DNA of 64,000 nucleotides from Apodospora peruviana. Its lineage: Eukaryota; Ascomycota; Sordariomycetes; Sordariales; Lasiosphaeriaceae. Shown here piece after piece: positions 35,701 to 45,300 of the stretch. The stretch is from the NCBI GenBank assembly GCA_033439685.1, contig JAUEDM010000008.1, positions 1,922,001 through 1,986,000 on the forward strand, read 5' to 3'. Position 1 is the first letter of the stretch; every line of letters starts with the position of its first letter. A program made the translations under genes and the position numbers. A model generated the notes under the pieces. That model saw nothing but the letters and a program-made list of their open reading frames with translations, ran no database searches and was not told where the DNA came from.

Positions 35701-36285
35701 AGTAGCACTGTTGCTAACGCTCTGCTTGTGGTACCGGTAAGATCTGACGCTGGAGGGAATCTCGACGGCTTCGTCGACGTCGCTAATCGGATCGGTGCGG
35801 AGTTCGGTGCTGGTCTCCCCATCCACCACTTTGACCTTTTTGCCGCGTTTCCCCTTCTTTTTCTTCCTCTTGTGAGATGTTCCGACATCCAGTGATTGAA
35901 GCGGCTGCATCTCCTCCTCAGGGTCCTTCAACTGTGTGTGATTCGGCGCTCTTTGCGAGGATAGTGATAATGCTGGGAAATCTTCGGAGCGTGAAAGCTG
36001 CGCTTGATCATCTTCGGCTTGTCGTGCTAATCTCTCGTCTCGCTTCTTGCGCTTCTTCTTTTTCTTAGACGAGGAGGCTTTATTCTTCACCCGGTCGTCA
36101 GAATCCTCGCCGTCTCGATGGAATGCAGCAGGCGGAATGGCGTCCGGGGCTTGCTCTTTGTCTGAATTATTTTCATCGCCGTATTGATTGAGAGGGTGGT
36201 CATCTCGGGGCAATGGCGAGAGGGACGGGCCCAGGTCGCGATACTCCGTATCTTCCGGCTCAGGAACGCTGGGTTCGTTACCCAT
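32746..36285 (-). CDS. Reb1/TTF-I-like Myb DNA-binding protein
   Basis: One long exon; from the ATG at 36285 it encodes 1,179 aa. The frame is open to an earlier ATG at 36345 (20 more residues), but the MGNEPSVPEPED start follows a GTGGCAG that could be a leader splice acceptor, so 36285 is preferred. The N-terminal half is acidic and Lys-rich, with basic clusters (SSKKKKKRKKR, HKRKKKKGKRGKK) typical of nuclear or nucleolar proteins. Myb/SANT repeats at about residues 570-700 read RATWTQEQDEELCEMF ... QWTVIGGLINRHPQDVRDRWRNYL and KQWSAKEEELFYQAIEH ... INWHQISESMGCTRTRLQCLEKWN. This is the Reb1/Nsi1/TTF-I arrangement that binds rDNA terminator sites and blocks RNA polymerase I or replication forks. 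An (SQA)n repeat interrupts the second repeat. A role in rDNA termination is inferred from the family. Confidence 0.82.
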   Translation of the reverse strand: MGNEPSVPEPEDTEYRDLGPSLSPLPRDDHPLNQYGDENNSDKEQAPDAIPPAAFHRDGEDSDDRVKNKASSSKKKKKRKKRDERLARQAEDDQAQLSRSEDFPALSLSSQRAPNHTQLKDPEEEMQPLQSLDVGTSHKRKKKKGKRGKKVKVVDGETSTELRTDPISDVDEAVEIPSSVRSYRYHKQSVSNSATSPKRRRLFSPVEPVEEFETQKDHGEHKLQSEVIGNSRNGDNLRGRALSRQSPRDSPGRQESSINDKTNAGRDGDTHEPFDDDSPLVARQQRRDQSPSKRLVVELRSKATSHSEDENAFRHLSVGPYDIDEDEESDSPNAPDGNESPPTTQKSSPEEDGAARAQMRQTPRKARLMHGSGDANIEQHTHSQQSTTVNDVSVPPTSLAGTPISHRGTARKVKTAYFDRSGGEDVQALAQPPPDDAMASVRRLPRVKPSSGLAEEHDSPTAREQKKKRAKKPTPSDDSVIEDSDENGEQKSQYRSGVLSPEEQAGIQKAVEDVREMEGLTQQQINSIIHENPREPGRPINQQLWNCVQRACPSRPRRTLIRWCRLQFHNFVARATWTQEQDEELCEMFRIHGNQWTVIGGLINRHPQDVRDRWRNYLRYRGKANEKQWSAKEEELFYQAIEHAVVAIRAGLAKENTLNASQASQASQASQKLTEKSVVKLINWHQISESMGCTRTRLQCLEKWNRLCASDAIPNRITTKLATGKSWLLSKARNELRRMTGEHKYLLACSIRDSRVKDDHRIHWADIVTKVFDDKYERQALVVVWGRLRETVPGWEEKTTAECAAYICDMYDKEGLADDATEYTEAERERSVEARKPSKRGRPTITSQASDTSRVRSGARSNAMDPADAQSETEEKETGLSDPSVTQTHRKKDRRTSEEVEESVLGDVGEEAMGGHGHASDGDVEMTEHDQAVGAIVDLGHVDEVSQETTEDLHSVSRAESVDLGFDADLDPADKTPRALGPVTTDHDSEFSGLLNPSKSKGKKKKEKKRLQKLAEQDAGAAVHESPTPTKMLLPAANTAKKRTALHSHYDAELENGDDTPTAVSHVEAAAKSSPSKRRRTSVNTYSSRTKDPKRHPETAIVASNGDSRRMEVDESESELGTGFGAAAGAISREPSLPVLPTMADQSNISAQIISYNDVDSATDDMEDIRAELPGSVVR

Positions 36286-37175
36286 GCCTGCCACGATGCG
36301 CAAGACCAATGACCTAGGGGAAAGATGCCAGTGGGACATGACCATCCTTGCCTGATGGCCTTCCGTCGAAAACGCGATTGTCGGGACCGTGAGGACGGAT
36401 GATGCGGGTATGACTTCACTTTGAGGTTCAGCTGCAAAGCGTTAAATCGTTTTTTTTTTTTGGAGGGGACGTTCGCGAAGACGTCGCACCGCGAAGACGC
36501 TAATGGTGGGGGTCCATTAGGGTGTGTGTGCACGGTCGCTGCGGGCTCCTGCGTACCTGCCCCAGTGCCCAGAACTTAGAAGGCAACCACAACCCACCCG
36601 GCCAGCTGCAGCTGCAACTGCGGAGGAGGCGGCTGCTGGGCTGAGAGGCTGAAATCAGAGTGAAAGGAGACTGAAATAAATCTCACAGATCTACGGAGTG
36701 ATCTAAGCTCAACCACCGCACAAGCCTCACCAAGAAAAAGCACCTGGAACGCAACCTCGCAACTTCACGTCCATGCCTTCCCTTTGCATCAAAGACATAC
36801 CACCAAACAAGTTCGCTGGCGTCTCGAATTGAGAGTTGCAAGTTGCATCGCACCAGATCGAAACTTCAGCCTCAGTCTCATCGAGTTTGGAGTAGCCACC
36901 CTCGTGCTCGTTCTTACATGCACTTAAGTCCAAGTTGAGTGCAGGGTAAGTGCAGGGTAGGGCTAATATAAAATAGAGGCATTTAAAAGATCTAAGTATC
37001 CTTTGCTAGTCTTTCTTACATGGATGAACTTCTGGAAAGCTTAGTCCAACCAAAACAACGAGCTGACCAGCTTTGTTATCCTATATAGTTTTATAAGTAC
37101 TTAATTAACAAAACCTTATAATCAAGTACTAGTCTCCAGCACTTCTGCTACTACCGCCGCAGTTTCGTTGACCCT
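36286..37175. other. Upstream region of the Reb1-like gene
   Basis: Promoter and leader of the Reb1-like gene, including a run of T near 36450-36460. No separate gene is supported. Confidence 0.45.
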
Positions 37176-38864
37176 CTATTTTCTCCGAGATGGCAATAGT
37201 AACGATGCTGCAGATGCGGTCCGCGCTCGCGAGAACACTGATTTCTTTTGACCCTGAGGCGGAATTTGCGAAGGACCCGCCGGTCCAGCTTCATCGGGGC
37301 TTGTGCTTTGATATCGTGAGCAAAAATCAGATGTGGTCCTCATTCGCGAGAACAGAGAAAACTTTTGCTCATGGGGCGTGGGTATCGGCTTCGCGAGTGT
37401 GACAAACTTGTGGTCGTCTCTGCTGGGAACTGACGGCTGATGTCCATGAGATGTAATTGCTCTAGGAGGAGATGACGATGGCTCGAAGTATTTGCTGCTG
37501 GATTCTGTCGGCCTGGTGAATGACAGCTTACGCCATGACAATCGTGAGGCTACGGAGCCCGTATTTACCGATGGTGGTGCATCCGCCGGTGACGTGCACG
37601 GGGTTGGAGACATGGAGTTCCAACGTCTGAAATCTGGCAGTGGCGGGATTGGAGAGTGAGATATCTCGTTGACCTTGAACGGCGTCCGCCAGGAGGCGGT
37701 CCCCGGTCCTAGGGCCTCTCTCAGATCCATTTTGGAGCTTTTGACGCGCAAGTTCATAGCGGAGCTGACTCTCTGCACCGCCTTCCTCCATTTGTGTGTT
37801 GTTGTTGGAGGCCCGATTGAAGAGTCTGGGCTCCATCTGGATCTCTGCTCTGAGATGTGGCTGCCTGGCAGATGTAGTTGCGGTTGGATCAGGTGTCTCG
37901 TTGTCTCTGGAGTAAGTGGGCGTGTTGTTGGCGGGAGACCCAGTTGGAGTTTCACCATCAACTCTCGCGTCTCATCGTCGATGCGTGTCAGTCTTGGCGT
38001 GAAACGCCGCTCACGAGTAGGGGTCCCAGGAAAAGCCGGATCCAAGTCTCGGTTTGACAGTGATGACAGGCTAGGTCTAAATGCCAGACGGTCGGGTAGG
38101 CTGAGTGGTGGGAAGGCGGGTGGGCCTGATGGTGCATGGCGCCCCAACAACACCGAGGTTGTCTGCCCTAATCCTGGGACTTTGGGAGTTTGGGGCTGAA
38201 TCGGTGTCTCTTGGCTATTGCTTCTCAATCGTCTTGTCAAGGCCGGATGGCGGGAAGGTGGTATGAGATTCCGACCCGACTGGGGGCTCATCGCTGTGGT
38301 CTCTGCTAGATCAGCGTGATTTACTCGACGAAGACCGCGGACTGGTGTAACTGGTGCAAAGTCAGCAGCCGGAAACCCGGCGGTATTCATATCCATCGGA
38401 GAATGGCCGTCATGTTCTGGTCGACCTGCCTGGGTTAGGGCCTCATCCACGTCCAACGAGAGTAATGGTTGACGTGCAACTTCCGGCAGGTGTGAATGAG
38501 CCGGCGCACTTCCGGCTCCCAGGTCGGACTGGACGTTATGGAGATCACCAGTACCCGAGGGAAAATCTCCCGAGGCTGTATTCTGGCTATCGGCAAGACT
38601 TAAAGCGCTGGTACGTGTCTGCAGCCGGCGAAAGACATCCGCACTGACTCCAGACGTGCGAGCTGATTCCGGATCAGGCATCTCATATTCCCGGTTGTAA
38701 ACATGGCCAAGCTGCCACAGCGGTATGTCTATACCTTGGACTGTGACTATCGTAGAAGGATCATTCAGCTGAGCGGCAGTTAATTGCGGCCAGATCAAGC
38801 CTGGCCCAGTTGGTCCGTCTTGATTCATCTCTCGGGGTTCTATACCAGATACCATAATTAGCAT
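37176..38864 (-). CDS. Ser/Pro-rich protein, function unknown, 562 aa
   Basis: A single exon; the most upstream ATG is at 38864, and the internal Met of MNQDGPTGPG (about residue 13) is an alternative start. The first 80 residues look ordered (GLIWPQLTAAQLNDPSTIVTV, IDIPLWQLGHVYNREYEM, SGVSADVFRRLQTRTSA). The rest is Ser/Pro/Arg-rich and probably disordered, with basic SRRK-type ends and repeated phospho-like motifs (FSRMRTTSD, FSRARTASA). There is no transmembrane segment or enzyme motif. A 48-bp piece of its coding sequence recurs at 42489-42536 (see findings). The family is not recognised; the near-duplicate FSR-R-T-S motifs at the C-terminus suggest kinase target sites, which is inference. 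Confidence 0.7.
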   Translation of the reverse strand: MLIMVSGIEPREMNQDGPTGPGLIWPQLTAAQLNDPSTIVTVQGIDIPLWQLGHVYNREYEMPDPESARTSGVSADVFRRLQTRTSALSLADSQNTASGDFPSGTGDLHNVQSDLGAGSAPAHSHLPEVARQPLLSLDVDEALTQAGRPEHDGHSPMDMNTAGFPAADFAPVTPVRGLRRVNHADLAETTAMSPQSGRNLIPPSRHPALTRRLRSNSQETPIQPQTPKVPGLGQTTSVLLGRHAPSGPPAFPPLSLPDRLAFRPSLSSLSNRDLDPAFPGTPTRERRFTPRLTRIDDETRELMVKLQLGLPPTTRPLTPETTRHLIQPQLHLPGSHISEQRSRWSPDSSIGPPTTTHKWRKAVQRVSSAMNLRVKSSKMDLREALGPGTASWRTPFKVNEISHSPIPPLPDFRRWNSMSPTPCTSPADAPPSVNTGSVASRLSWRKLSFTRPTESSSKYFEPSSSPPRAITSHGHQPSVPSRDDHKFVTLAKPIPTPHEQKFSLFSRMRTTSDFCSRYQSTSPDEAGPAGPSQIPPQGQKKSVFSRARTASAASLLLPSRRK

Positions 38865-40216
38865 TGATACGAGAGCAAGAGGCTACCTGCAGTTATGCTG
38901 AATAAACCGGGCTTTCAAGTGAATTGTTGAATTCGCGCTTGACCTTTTTACGTGGGCGAGTGGCTTTATAGCCCTGGAGTAGTTCCGGAAAGTTTAAGAT
39001 AAAGGGGCAGCTTTAGTGACGCTGGCTCGAAATCACTTACTTGGGGAATTGCGTTAACCCATGAAAAAGCGAACTCCAAAAACATGCAGGAATTAAGAGG
39101 GGAAGTGTTGAGCGAAATCAAGGAAGGCGAAACGCGAACAAGAGAAGTTTGTGTTGGGTTAGGAAAGGTCGGTGGATAATGGTCTAGTCGAGCTACCGCA
39201 AGTGAGTGTCAAGACCGTGTTGAATGGTTGAGATGGAAATTATCGGTGTTGTGTTCGCTACCCCTATCAACTTTCCTTTCATCCCGTCACCTGCGGATTA
39301 CACAGATAACATACCTATGTATCCTAATCAACTTGTTATCTGTGATGCAAGAAGTGGCCATGGAAGTTAAGACTGCACTTCTTAAAGCTCTGAACAACCT
39401 CTGGGTGTTAATTCTGCGTTGATTCTTCATCAATCACAAAGTCTGTCCCCGACTGGAATATCCGTGCAAGTAGATTTCGTTCCCCCGGCATGCACTCTCA
39501 CTGAAATGCCCCCCAGAGTCATTGATTTATTAACTGCATAGCGTTACTGTAGCTAAGCGACTTGCACCCCAAGGCGTTTTCATTTCTGGTTATTGCGTTG
39601 CAAGGATTGACACACGCAGGAATCAGACACACGATCATAGCTCTATCGTGGTTAGAGACTATGTTCCAACTAATGGCGGACTTTCACTGTATCATCCTGC
39701 TGTACTGCCAATGCAGAGGCACGTGAGAAGATCTATCCGGTACATCCTCACCTAATGTCGTCGATGCTTTCCGGATCCCCTTTCAAATTAATTCGTCCCT
39801 TCATTAAATCATGAGATTTAGGCGGAAGTGCCGGCAAGGAAGAAACAACTCACGATAATCTATTGATATATTTGGGATAGTAAGCTTACCTCGTCTGTTT
39901 CTCCCAGCCGCAAGTTGACATCAGAGAAAGAGGCGACGTTGGTGTCAGCTGGCGGGCAGGTGGCTTTTACTGGACTAAGGAACCCCAACTGGATGGATCT
40001 GATCGCTGTCAGTGACGCAGGCGACTGCGGTGCCTGCCAAGAAGCCATCCCCTTGGCGTCCTCCAATTCAAAATAAAGACGAAACAACCAGGCTTCGCCG
40101 CGGCGTTGGCTTCCGCTCATTTACGCTTCGGCCTTTCTCTTCTATCACACCCACTGGAACTTCTCTTCTCTCCTCATTGCATTCGTTATATTTTCTTTTA
40201 TTCCTTCCCGTTCAAC
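38865..40216. other. Divergent intergenic region
   Basis: About 1.35 kb with the promoters of the 562-aa gene and the AAA ATPase gene. No gene was recognised. Confidence 0.5.
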
Positions 40217-42335
40217 ATGGTTTTGCGGCAGTCGCCACGTTGCATTTTGGGATCGGGAAGCGGAGTCGCGGCCTTCGTTCACACAGCGGCGGCACGTGGG
40301 AGAAGATCGGGCCTCGGAAAGGGGCCATGGGGGCGATTATGGCTATCACCACGTTCGGAGACCTTCTCAGTTATGCACCGGCTGGCTGAGTCCGGAAGAT
40401 GGCATCGTGCCTTCTCAACCGAACCGCCTCCAACATCATCTGGTATGTTGCTTTGCTCCGTTGGCAGATCTATTCGGCATTGTCTTTCGTCTTTACTTTC
40501 GCTGGCCCGGCCTTCCCATATCTGCTGCAAGGGTCCAGTGATCCATGCCCGAAGAGGGTCTCATGGTTCATTGCGCCATCCCCAAGTTGGCCTGAGTTAT
40601 GGTTCCTCAGCCCTACTCTCCTCCGTTCACTCATTCACGGGACCCCGAACAACAAAAGACACCTGCCTTCCCTTATTACTTGCCTACTAACACGGAATAA
40701 GACCACTCTGCCTCCCCTGATCCGCCAGCTCCGCCGCCGCCGCCGCCTCATCACGATGAGGGTCCCTCCATCTTCAGCAAGATGCTCGAGGCCGCCGCGA
40801 CATCCTTGGCGTCCATCATCGTGCTGGGCATCGGTTTCAGCGTTGCGGCATATTCGTACCAAAAATTCTACAAGTACTTTGTCCTTCAGAAAATAGCCAA
40901 CGCCTTCGAGCCCGGCGACCCCGTGCTCGTGCTCGCGGCTATCGGGAAAAACCTCGCACTCACCAGCACTGCCGCGGCAACGCACTGGGTCGAACGACCG
41001 GAGCAAGCTGCGGTCGACGCCATTGTCGCCGGCGAGGAAGTCGGCCACTACCACCTGTTCATCGGCGAAAAGGGCACCGGCAAGAGTAGTATGCTGCTGG
41101 AGGCCATGCGCAAAATTGACGGCGACGGCGTCGCAATGCTCGAGGCCCATTCCGACCTCGAGATCTTCCGGATCCGGCTGGGCAAGGCTCTTGACTACGA
41201 GTTCCATGAGGACTACATGGGCTCCTACTTCAGCGAGCGCGGCCCGCGCGACACGACGGCGCTGCTCGATATCGAGCGGGCGCTGAACAAGCTCGAAAAG
41301 GTGGCGCTGCAGCGGCGCAGGCGCGTCGGCAAGCCGCTCGTCGTCATCATCAACCAAATGCACCTGATCCGCGACGACGAGGACGGCAAGGACCTGATCG
41401 AGCTGCTGCAGCAGCGCGCCGAGCAGTGGGCAGCCGCCAACTTGGTGACCATGGTCTTCAACAGCGACGAGTACTGGATATACGAGCGGCTGAAGCAGCT
41501 GTCGACGCGCATGGAGGTGCTGACTATCGTCGACCTGCCCAAGGCCCAGGCCACCGCCGCGCTGAATAACTATCGTTTGCGATACTTTAACGAGCAGTTG
41601 GACCCCGGCACGGTCGAGCGGGTCTACGATCTCGTCGGTGGCCGGCTGAACTTCTTGAATCGCGTCGCCAAGAGCCAGGACATGCTCAAGACGTGTAATG
41701 AGATCATCGAGGTCGAGAAGACCTGGTTTCTGAACCAATGCTGGATCCTCGGCAAGGACATGGACGACGATGTCATGGACCAGCAAAAATGGGCTGTGCG
41801 TCATACTACTTACCTACCGTCAATTGCCCATGTCTAACACATCTTACCCCCTATTTTTATACAGACCGCAGCCGTCGTCCTAGCTACCGCTCTCGTCGAT
41901 AAGGAAGCCGAGATGGAAAGAACCTACGACCCCGAGCTCGGCCACGTGTTGCCGTCGTTTGCCCTCCACAAAGCGCAAGAGATCATGACACGCTCCGACT
42001 TTGTCCGCCAGCTCGACCGGCTCAATCTGTTCAGCATCACCAGCAGCGCCCAGGTGCGCGCCAGCTCGGTGCCCATGCACCTCGCCTTCCAGGAGATTGT
42101 AGCCGAGCCGGGCTTCCGCCGGCATCTGCAGGACACCATCGACCGCATCGCCGCCATCGAGAGTCTCGGGCGCACGCGTGAGCTGGTGGCCAAGGATCTG
42201 GTCTTTGGTGGGAAGTACAAGATTCGCAAAGCTGCTGCTACTGCGCAGGACGGTGCTAGGTTTGATGTGACGCTGAAGGAAGGGGAGGGGTGGTCAGCCA
42301 ATAACGCGAGCTCTGCTTCGGTGAATCATGACTGA
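40217..42335 (+). CDS. Mitochondrial membrane AAA-type ATPase (apparent frame break)
   Basis: Exon 1 (40217-40442) encodes an Arg-rich N-terminus, MVLRQSPRCILGSGSGVAAF, that looks like a mitochondrial presequence. After an intron, exon 2 (40702-41795) carries a proline run, a transmembrane helix (ATSLASIIVLGIGFSVAAY) and an ATPase domain with Walker A GEKGTGKSS (residues 197-205) and the hydrophobic strand LVVIINQ, where Walker B would lie but without a canonical DE. The C-terminal part (about 41868-42335) continues as ALVDKEAEMERTYDPEL ... DTIDRIAAIESLGRTREL. Joining exon 2 (phase 0, donor at 41796) to the obvious acceptor at 41865 leads to a stop at 41881, so either a weaker splice site is used or one base is missing. 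The family resembles orc1/RNA12-like AAA proteins of fungal mitochondria; the role is unknown. Confidence 0.75.
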
Positions 42336-45300
42336 TTATAATAGGGGTTGATGATGATACCACTTAATTAAATAGATGCGGCCTGCAATGACTAGGTGGG
42401 TAGGCATGCCTTGCTCGCCATAACCAGGGTGAGGAATACGGAGTAAAGAAAGACGTTTGAATGGATGGGTGGGTGAGAGAGATGAATCCGTGTCTGCAAC
42501 CAGCGAAAGACATCGGTACTGACCCCAGACCTGCGAAAACCCGGTGATGATGATTCCTGAATATTGCAGACAGGATCTGTATTGCTATATTTCCCTCCAC
42601 TTGGAAGTACCGCACTGGCAGAGCACAATGATCACCGCATCCCACAAGAGTTAACGATGACACAGTGATGATGCTGCAAGCATAGTAAGGATCAAGGTAA
42701 CATCCAGGTGTGATCGTGAGAAGCTTCCGCCACAACTTCAAGACCCGAACGCGGAGCGCAGCATCGCGTCTTTCCTCTCAGAACCAGGCAAACGAGACGC
42801 GGGGAAGGGGTGTTGTGATAGGCATTTCAGCTCGTCGCAGCTCAGAGTGTCAGAAGTCACCTTCACCGCATCTACGCAAAAATATCTTATCGTATCCTTT
42901 TGGCATGTGTCACTATCACCAACAGCCGAGCCAAGGCAGTCGTCGGCTAAGAGAAATGGCAGACATCCTGCGAGGATATCAAAAAATTTGTGACCTGTCA
43001 CAACTTTTCGAGGGTCTGGAAAGGCCGAATCAGCCATGTTCGGCGTTGCTCGCCAAAAATGGTGCAGACGCCCTTGCAGCAGCAGCGGCGGCAGTTGGTA
43101 TGAAAGGTGTTGTTGACAGTGGCTCTCTCGCAGAGGGCTGCGTAGACAAGCAACAAGAGGCTGACGCGGGGTTTGGCTTATACGCTGAGAGCTGATAGGT
43201 CTGGTCGATTCAATTTGGCACCCAGAGAGTCCCCAGACCGACTGGGGTAGCCTGCACCCCTGCGACATTCAAGCACACCGATCGGGACATTCTTCTTTCT
43301 CAGCAGCAGCAACCTCCGCATTCTCCAGCGGTGTGACTGTTAATGAAGGGACAGCTCGATAGAGAACGGACAGCGAGGCTTCGTTCAGTTTCTCCCCAGC
43401 GTCCGGAATAGCCAATGACAGACCAAACTTTCCAGTGTCACACTTGTCCAACCCAACTCACATGTGCGTCAAAATGTTGAACCGTTCTGACGGAGAAGAA
43501 ATCCCCAGACACGCGGTATAATAGGACGCGTGAAGTGAAGTGCGCGTGAGCTCTCTGGGACCGAGGGTGGCGCAGCTTCCACAAACAGGCCCTCACACAC
43601 CTTACAAACTGTGCCAGTGTAATGGTGGGGGGATCCTGGAACGGTTGGGTGTTCGCTCTATTGAGACAAGTCGCCCTCTAGGACACCCCAGTGAGACCAT
43701 CCGAGCCCGTCGACTGAGACAAGTAACAGTCCTGAAATAGGATGCGGTTTTGGACAGGTTGATGTCTTGGAGCGATGACAGTCGGACAAATACATTATGG
43801 CTCCCAGCCGGCTGAGCCGGGGAAAGCAAGAAACTTGCGTTTTCCAGGGTCAGAGGCGCAGGTCTCGGAGGTCCCTATGCATCCATATGTATACATATTA
43901 AGCGCCAACGCAGCCCTGCGGGGAATGCTATGCTTGTTGGAACTCAGAAATACGTAGCTTTATTTGTTGAGAATCTCAGGTCAACCATCAAAGGAAAGGA
44001 AAGAAGAGCCTCGGCCTTACTCGCCCGTAGCTGCGGGAGATCGGCAGCCCCAATGTGCGAAGTGGCCGTACCGGACAAAAGACGGGTGGGTTGTCACTCC
44101 AGCCGATGGGGAAACATCCAGAGTCGACATAGAACAGGAGGGCATGGTGGGCGACTATAGCTGTGGGTTTGACACAAATTCGGTGCTCTGGAAGGATGCG
44201 TTGCCGATGGATTCGTCGTCATCTCAAAGTTGAAACCAAACCAAGCGACTGTTACACTAGCGGTGAGGTTGGCAGGCGGTCGAACACTGTGGAGTTTGAA
44301 GCTTCGAGTTTCCATGCCCCATGTCGATGGATCCAAGGCCATCGAAAGGCTTGCGTGACAAACAGACAGTGCGAATCCAGCTGCCGCAGGCCTTTAGTGG
44401 AGATGTACTAGGCGGGAGTACAGCGGGAGTACATATAGCTCCTTTGCTGACCCGAGCCATCGGATAATAGATGAAGTCGTCTGAAACCCGACAGCTCGGA
44501 TGGGAAGTGGAGTGTTTCGATTTGGTCTCCTGTTAAAAGGCTTGAGCACTGGTGTGTTCTCGAGACTCGAGAGTCGTTCTCTGTGATCAACATGCACGTC
44601 ATTAGGTAAGGTATTTGGCAACTGACCACATGCCCTTCAAAAAATGTGTTTGTATTTTGTTCTTGTGCCAATCGAGACGGGTGACAGCGTGGTACAATAC
44701 CATACACGGTCCGAGGTGGCGACATTGTCGGCGATAAACGGATACATAGTGTAGGTTTGGGTTGTCGTGGCCGTTAAAGAAGCTTATCAGCATGTCACGG
44801 TTCGAACTTGCCTTATTATACCGTCTGAATATCCCCAAGGTCAGAAGATGTGCTGAAGGGCCAGGAGATGGCGAATTCGTTACCAGAACCGAGCGTGGAG
44901 TTGGAGAATAGGGCCGTGCCGTGCCGTGGTTCTGCATCATTTGCGGGGTTCAATTGAGACAAAATCTGTGAACTCTCGATTCGCTGTAAACCAGGCTGGA
45001 GTTGCCTCGACGGCGGAACTAGGAGCAACAAGTTTTGATGTTAGAAGTATCCATATTGCTCGTAGACTTTGGAGACATGTCGCATCTTATCAGCGGCTTG
45101 ACGTGGCTCCGTGATTGGCAGCCATGCCGGCCTGGCGTAAAGTTGAAAGTGCATTTGAGTAAGAATAGTCGGAGAAAAAGTTACGATAAGAGAGAGGGCA
45201 TTCTAATCCGTACGGATAGAGGATATGAGATGGACTGGAGACCAGGTTGAAGGACTGCCAACTTCGGCAAGCCGACGTTTTGGCTGTGTGACTGTCATCT

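Noticed and set aside
43964..44233. Plus-strand frame with GWVVTPADGETSRVDIEQEG
   Set aside because: Texture is protein-like, but it is short, isolated and without a recognised family or exon partner.
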